Shown piece by piece: positions 60,202-64,000 of a stretch of DNA of 64,000 nucleotides (the stretch's first letter is position 1; each line of letters begins with the position of its first letter). Made by a program: the position numbers and the translations under genes. Below the pieces are notes generated by a model. The model saw only the letters and a program-made list of their open reading frames with translations, was not told the DNA's origin and did no database searches. This stretch comes from Ruminococcus sp. (lineage in GTDB: Bacteria; Bacillota_A; Clostridia; Oscillospirales; Ruminococcaceae): the NCBI RefSeq assembly GCF_016283395.1, contig NZ_JAEEMU010000032.1, positions 124,001-188,000 on the forward strand, given 5' to 3'.

Positions 60202-60759
60202 TCAATTCTTTCCGAATACAAAGGAAACTTCGTTCAGATCATTATTGTTAAAAATAATGATCAGTTTGCGAGGAGAATCTTGTCTGTCTTTGTAATGTAT
60301 AATATTAGTGTTGTCGCTTTGATAATCAGGAGTTCCTAATGCTTTAAGTATTTCATCTTTCGTATTATCGAAACCGACACCGTTCAGACTGAAATCAAAT
60401 CCCTTGGTATTTTGCGGCATATCAACAGCAAAACTGCTGAAATACTTCAAATCACTATCGGTATTATTATCAGCACCAAATATACATGGAGCAAAGTATT
60501 CTCCTTTATAATTGATATTAGTAACATACCTGTTGTCTATCTTTTGCACATCTGTATCAACTGTAAAATCCTTCCCCAGGTCATCCACTGTTAGCGGATA
60601 TGAAAGCTGTTTACCGCATAGGTATGTAACATTGAGAAGTTCCTCCATGGTCCATCCTCCTTCAGGTGCTTTCATAGTTTCATAGTCTTTGGCACAGCCT
60701 GTAATGCCGCATACGATCACAGATGTACAAAACATCAATGCACAAACTTTTTTCTTCAT
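60202..60759 (-). CDS. Lipoprotein of unknown function
   Basis: 185 residues. Lipobox ITGC (Cys about 22), then a globular domain. The segment FDFSLNGVGFDNTKDEILKALGTPDYQ resembles the G-x-T-x-x-E-V-x-x-x-L-G-x-P motif of small SmpA/BamE-like folds, which is suggestive only. Own promoter and terminator. The upstream operon may be functionally linked but not co-transcribed. Confidence 0.82.
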   Translation of the reverse strand: MKKKVCALMFCTSVIVCGITGCAKDYETMKAPEGGWTMEELLNVTYLCGKQLSYPLTVDDLGKDFTVDTDVQKIDNRYVTNINYKGEYFAPCIFGADNNTDSDLKYFSSFAVDMPQNTKGFDFSLNGVGFDNTKDEILKALGTPDYQSDNTNIIHYKDRQDSPRKLIIIFNNNDLNEVSFVFGKN

Positions 60760-60804
60760 ATTTTTCTTCCAATATCATTTTTACAGCAATATGCTGCTGA
60801 TAAT

Positions 60805-60833
60805 TATTTTATATCATTTAGATATTTATGTCA
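60805..60833 (-). promoter_or_regulatory. Promoter of the lipoprotein gene
   Basis: Minus strand TTGACA (60828-60833), 17 bases, TAAAAT (60805-60810). Confidence 0.78.
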
Positions 60834-60881
60834 ATACCTTTCTTGTACAGAAATCCTTTCTGTGCTTTATATTAAGACCTT

Positions 60882-61841
60882 CTATGATATATCATTGGAA
60901 AAACGTTTTTTATCTTTGGTACTCTGTTTCATAACGGCAGGCCATATCAATATAATGAATGTCATCATAATGAAGTTCTTGGCAAAAGCTCCCCAGTGCA
61001 GACCGAATAAGGATCTCAGCGGAAAAATGCCGAAAGTTATTATCAGCACTGTGATAAAAGAACCTGCTATCCCGAGCATAATGGTTTTAGGCGATAGGGA
61101 CGGGGTGTATCTTACCCATTTTCTCTCAGCGTATCTTGCAACGCAAAGGGCTGTAAGTCTGCCTATGCAGCCGAAGCCGTCTTTCATCATCGCTTTGGGA
61201 TCAACGAGAAGTTTACCGTTCACTATATCCCTCGGGTACGGCTTTACGGATATATATACCAGTGCCGCTATACAGAAAACTATCCCTGCCGCCAGAACTA
61301 TATCTTCTTTTTCTGTATGCTCTGACAGGTATGCAAACAGCTTTGACATAAATAGTACAGCGATCGTTCCGAGCAGTATAGCTGTGATAACGTCCTGTGG
61401 AGTATGTACTCCCAGATAATTTCGTGAGAAAGCGGTGAGCAGTATCATAAATACACAAACGAACGATATCCACCTTCGTTTTTTCGGTGTTCTAAGTGCA
61501 AGACACCCGTAAATGGACGCTGCATTGGCAGTATGACCGCTTGGGAATGAATATCCTGTAGAAAACATGACAGCATTACCTGCCGGAATGATACGGCTGT
61601 CCCTTATCCACGGTCGGTAGACGCAGGCAGTCAGTTTTACGACAACAGTAAGCACCGAACTCAAAGCATATGTTGACAGTGCATACAGCCCGATACGTTT
61701 ATCTTTACACCAATAAATGAAAGCAGGTATCGTGATCAGGAATGATATAGCAAATAGTGATACCAGTTCCATAAAAGGTGTAAGTGCATCATTTATTCTT
61801 TCTCTGAAACGCTGTAAAAATAACAGGTAATCAATATCCAT
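60882..61841 (-). CDS. PAP2 family membrane phosphatase
   Basis: 319 residues with about eight TM segments. The three PAP2 motifs are present: KLTACVYRP (69-77), YSFPSGH (97-103) and SRNYLGVH (139-146). Probably dephosphorylates a lipid phosphate such as undecaprenyl pyrophosphate or phosphatidic acid on the outer face. The C-terminal third (after about 180) is an additional membrane region not needed for the catalytic fold. Promoter at 61887; no terminator found after the stop. Confidence 0.93.
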   Translation of the reverse strand: MDIDYLLFLQRFRERINDALTPFMELVSLFAISFLITIPAFIYWCKDKRIGLYALSTYALSSVLTVVVKLTACVYRPWIRDSRIIPAGNAVMFSTGYSFPSGHTANAASIYGCLALRTPKKRRWISFVCVFMILLTAFSRNYLGVHTPQDVITAILLGTIAVLFMSKLFAYLSEHTEKEDIVLAAGIVFCIAALVYISVKPYPRDIVNGKLLVDPKAMMKDGFGCIGRLTALCVARYAERKWVRYTPSLSPKTIMLGIAGSFITVLIITFGIFPLRSLFGLHWGAFAKNFIMMTFIILIWPAVMKQSTKDKKRFSNDIS

Positions 61842-61886
61842 TTATATTGCTCCTTTTTTGATAGCTTTATGATCATTTTCATATCA

Positions 61887-61915
61887 ATTATACATCACGT
61901 ATGACTGAAAATCAA
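61887..61915 (-). promoter_or_regulatory. Promoter of the PAP2 gene
   Basis: Minus strand TTGATT (61910-61915), 17 bases, TATAAT (61887-61892). Confidence 0.75.
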
Positions 61916-61958
61916 CAAAAGGACATGATTTTATATCCGGCTAATGCGCCCCTTGAGA

Positions 61959-61987
61959 TTGATTTATCTGCATGGTTATGATATAAT
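61959..61987 (+). promoter_or_regulatory. Promoter of the 156-residue membrane protein gene
   Basis: TTGATT (61959-61964), 17 bases, TATAAT (61982-61987), 30 bases before the ATG at 62018. Confidence 0.75.
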
Positions 61988-62017
61988 GAATGAAACAAGC
62001 AAAGGTAGGTGTATAAT

Positions 62018-62488
62018 ATGGCTTATCTTATCTCACATCTACGGCTGCTTTATCTGCTTTCACTTGCGCTTGCAGGTATCGCTTATATTGTGATCGACAT
62101 ACATGATCTTGAACCTGTAAGCTGTCTTATCTCAGCGTTTTATGCAGCGATCCCTGAGTTGATAGCAGTTTCAGGACTATGGTTCTTTAATAAGGGATAC
62201 AATATCCTGGCAATAATTGTTGCCGTGCTTTGCTGCATGGCAGCTGCCGCGGCAGTCTTTTTATTCTGGGCAGACAGCAAAAGTAATACATACGTATATC
62301 TTCCGTCAAAAGTGGTCGGGATCGCTGCCTTTATACTTAGCATAGTGGCTGTAATTATTTGCAGTATTTCATTTAAAGACAATATACCACAGATCATTCT
62401 GACATCATGCTGTATGTGCGGAATGATAAGTGTTGCCTATATTACAGGTTATCTGACAGCATTCGGAAAAGGCATGGGAAAGCCGTGA
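62018..62488 (+). CDS. Small multi-pass membrane protein of unknown function
   Basis: 156 residues with four to five TM segments spread over the length (LYLLSLALAGIAYIVIDI, AVSGLWFF, ILAIIVAVLCCMAAAAAVFLF, VVGIAAFILSIVAVIICSI, ...). No family recognised. Start ATG 62018 with AGGTAGGTG; an upstream GTG is part of that site. Confidence 0.75.
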   Translation: MAYLISHLRLLYLLSLALAGIAYIVIDIHDLEPVSCLISAFYAAIPELIAVSGLWFFNKGYNILAIIVAVLCCMAAAAAVFLFWADSKSNTYVYLPSKVVGIAAFILSIVAVIICSISFKDNIPQIILTSCCMCGMISVAYITGYLTAFGKGMGKP

Positions 62489-62649
62489 AAAAGTCCAGGA
62501 CAGAGATACATTCACACTTTCCTATACTTCATGGCAGATACGAAAAGATTTTGGGTTTGAATTAATTGAGCATACCCATATAAAGCTTATACTTGAGAAA
62601 ATTATCTGACAGATGAAACCATATCACATAAAATAAAAAGAGGTATATA
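62489..62649 (+). pseudogene. Possible gene remnant plus promoter of the DUF89 gene
   Basis: From 62485 one frame without ATG stays open for about 40 codons, reading DRDTFTLSYTSWQIRKDFG and later FELIEHTHIKLILEKII before TGA at about 62610. It looks like the end of a lost protein, but no family is recognised. Inside it, TTGAGC (62566-62571), 16 bases, TATACT (62588-62593) may drive the DUF89 gene. Confidence 0.35.
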
Positions 62650-63492
62650 ATGCGAATTTCACAAAGCTGCGCTGAATGTTTGTATGAGCGTCAGAAGAAC
62701 AAAACCAATAACGCCGGATATCTTGCTGAGATAAAAAGGCTTCTCGATAACCGAAAAGAAACGGACACAAGCCCGTATATGGTCTATCTTTTCAACAAAG
62801 CACATCTTGAATATTTCGGCGAAAGTGCGGATTACAGTGCGATAAAGAAGCAATACAATGATCTTGTACTTTCTATGGAGGACCGACTTCGCCGTGAGAT
62901 AAACTCCTCCGATGATCCGCTTGCAAAGGCACTGATAATGTCCCGTATAGGCAATTATATAGACTTCGGAGCTATGAACAGCATTGACAGTGACGAGTTC
63001 CTTGCACTGTTCCGCAATACTGATATGCGTAAAGACGATGCAGGCACATATGAAGCTTTTCTCAGTGAGTGCGAAAAAGCCAGAACATTTCTTCTTATAT
63101 GTGATAACTGCGGAGAAATAGTTCTCGACAAGCTTATGCTTGAACAGCTTAAAAAGAGATTTCCGCAGCTCATCGTCACGGCGATGGTTCGCGGCGGAGA
63201 TGTTCTGAACGATGCAACTGCTAAAGACGCACATTATGTCGGACTGGATACTGTAGCACGGATAATATCCAATGGCGAAGCGATAGCTGGTACTATATAC
63301 GAAATGCTTCCCGATGAAGCAAAAACAGTCCTTGATAATTCAGACGTAATACTCGCTAAAGGTCAGGGCAATTATGAATCAATGTCAGGACAAGGCAGGC
63401 ACGTATTCTACGAATTCCTGTGTAAATGTGATCTGTTCATGACTCGTTTCAATGTTCCGAAGCTGACAGGAATGTTCATCGAAGAAAAGTAA
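62650..63492 (+). CDS. DUF89 / ARMT1-like protein (metal-dependent phosphatase fold)
   Basis: 280 residues. N-terminal CAECLYER motif, helical part, then the metal site LICDNCGEIVLDKLMLEQL, MVRGGDVLNDATAKDA and ILAKGQGNYESMSG, all typical of DUF89 proteins, thought to be damage-control phosphatases acting on sugar phosphates. Substrate unknown here. The histidine phosphatase gene follows after 19 bases, suggesting an operon. Confidence 0.92.
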   Translation: MRISQSCAECLYERQKNKTNNAGYLAEIKRLLDNRKETDTSPYMVYLFNKAHLEYFGESADYSAIKKQYNDLVLSMEDRLRREINSSDDPLAKALIMSRIGNYIDFGAMNSIDSDEFLALFRNTDMRKDDAGTYEAFLSECEKARTFLLICDNCGEIVLDKLMLEQLKKRFPQLIVTAMVRGGDVLNDATAKDAHYVGLDTVARIISNGEAIAGTIYEMLPDEAKTVLDNSDVILAKGQGNYESMSGQGRHVFYEFLCKCDLFMTRFNVPKLTGMFIEEK

Positions 63493-63511
63493 ATTAAGAA
63501 AGGCAAACAAT

Positions 63512-64000
63512 ATGAAATTGCTATTTATCAGGCATGGCGATCCTGACTATACTATAGACTCTCTTACTGAAAAGGGACGCAGAGAAGCTGAACTTCTTGC
63601 TGAGCGTATCGCTCCTATGGATATCGCTGACTATTACGTTTCACCGCTTGGCAGAGCGCAGGACACCGCTGGATACACCTTGAAGAAATGCGGACGCACT
63701 GCAAAAACTCTGGACTGGCTGCGTGAATTCGACAGGAACCTTATTATCGGACCTGACGGTCAGCGTCGTATCGCATGGGATATGCTTCCGCAGGACTGGA
63801 CAAAAATCCCCGAATACTATGATAAAGACAAGTGGACAGATGTTCCCGTTATGTCGGAAGCGGATATGAGAAACGGTATCGCTTATGTACAGAAAGGCTT
63901 TGACGATCTGCTTGCCGAACACGGCTATGAACGAAACGGTAATTACTATAACGCTGTACGTCCGAACGAAGATACTATCGCGCTGTTCTGCCATTTCGGA
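63512..64000 (+). CDS. Histidine phosphatase family protein (3' end cut by window edge)
   Basis: 163 codons are visible. RHGDPDY near the start (MKLLFIRHGDPDYT) is the RHG motif with the phosphoacceptor His, followed by LTEKGRREAELLAERI and YVSPLGRAQDTAGYTL, the phosphoglycerate-mutase-like fold. Substrate unknown. ATG 63512 with AAAGG upstream; co-directional with the DUF89 gene. Confidence 0.92.
   Translation, partial: MKLLFIRHGDPDYTIDSLTEKGRREAELLAERIAPMDIADYYVSPLGRAQDTAGYTLKKCGRTAKTLDWLREFDRNLIIGPDGQRRIAWDMLPQDWTKIPEYYDKDKWTDVPVMSEADMRNGIAYVQKGFDDLLAEHGYERNGNYYNAVRPNEDTIALFCHFG

Overview
The window looks like the chromosome of a fibre-degrading Ruminococcus-type bacterium (Firmicutes, Clostridia, Oscillospiraceae). 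Three secreted proteins end in dockerin modules, which mark a cellulosome. The gene order around dnaX, ybaB and recR with an SRP RNA is Gram-positive, many lipoproteins carry Thr/Glu-rich linkers, and nearly every intergenic region shows near-consensus TTGACA/TATAAT promoters with 17-base spacing. The exact species cannot be fixed from sequence reading alone. No phage, integrase or complete IS is present; one IS110-type transposase fragment is.

Layout. 1-4.1 kb: alpha-glucan use (GH13 enzyme, glycogen phosphorylase). 4.4-9.0 kb: a signal-peptidase-like membrane protein, a membrane-anchored XRE regulator with a small membrane protein, a short amphipathic protein, a YitT protein and a CxxCxxCC metal-binding protein. 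9.3-13.0 kb: recR, ybaB, dnaX, a TPR membrane protein and the SRP RNA, all leftward. 13.1-18.3 kb: a lipoprotein, two cyclophilin-type proteins (one a tandem duplicate, one with a degenerate active site) and murA. 18.6-25.9 kb: a MATE exporter, then a divergent TetR / MMPL-transporter / heptad-repeat secreted protein unit whose control region holds three TGAC-N5-GTCA operators. 26.1-29.4 kb: a GNAT and a calcium-type P-ATPase with a terminator in its leader. 29.4-33.2 kb: an agr quorum-sensing locus (agrB, LytTR regulator, GHKL kinase) with an agrD-like peptide gene of 51 codons placed last, under its own promoter and followed by about 600 bases of mostly non-coding sequence. 33.5-39.9 kb: an orphan sugar-binding lipoprotein, an ABC-F ATPase, a CotH-dockerin protein and a rhomboid-like protein. 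40.2-46.8 kb: a GH95-CBM-dockerin enzyme and a BspA-type LRR-dockerin protein. 47.2 kb: tRNA-Thr(CGU).

47.6-55.5 kb is a single leftward operon for pseudaminic acid: pseB, pseC, pseF, an FkbH-type HAD protein, an acyl carrier protein, a PseH-like GNAT, a VOC protein, pseI and pseG. The FkbH/ACP pair is the unexpected part. It suggests that an acyl group other than acetyl, plausibly glyceryl made on the carrier protein, is put on the sugar. The operon is visibly AT-richer than its neighbours and is followed by the IS110 remnant.

57.0-60.8 kb holds a DUF4178 / DUF350 / membrane-fused aminopropyltransferase operon, which resembles envelope-stress gene sets, plus a lipoprotein. The window ends with a PAP2 phosphatase, a small membrane protein, a DUF89 protein and a truncated histidine phosphatase.

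Two families of dispersed intergenic repeats occur: short palindromes usually ending CCCCTACA (at least 15 copies), and a 90-base element with two copies at 18.5 and 26.0 kb. The best candidates for new biology are the rearranged agr locus with its separate agrD unit, the FkbH/ACP pseudaminic acid operon, the TetR/MMPL/heptad-repeat export unit and the DUF4178/DUF350/aminopropyltransferase operon.
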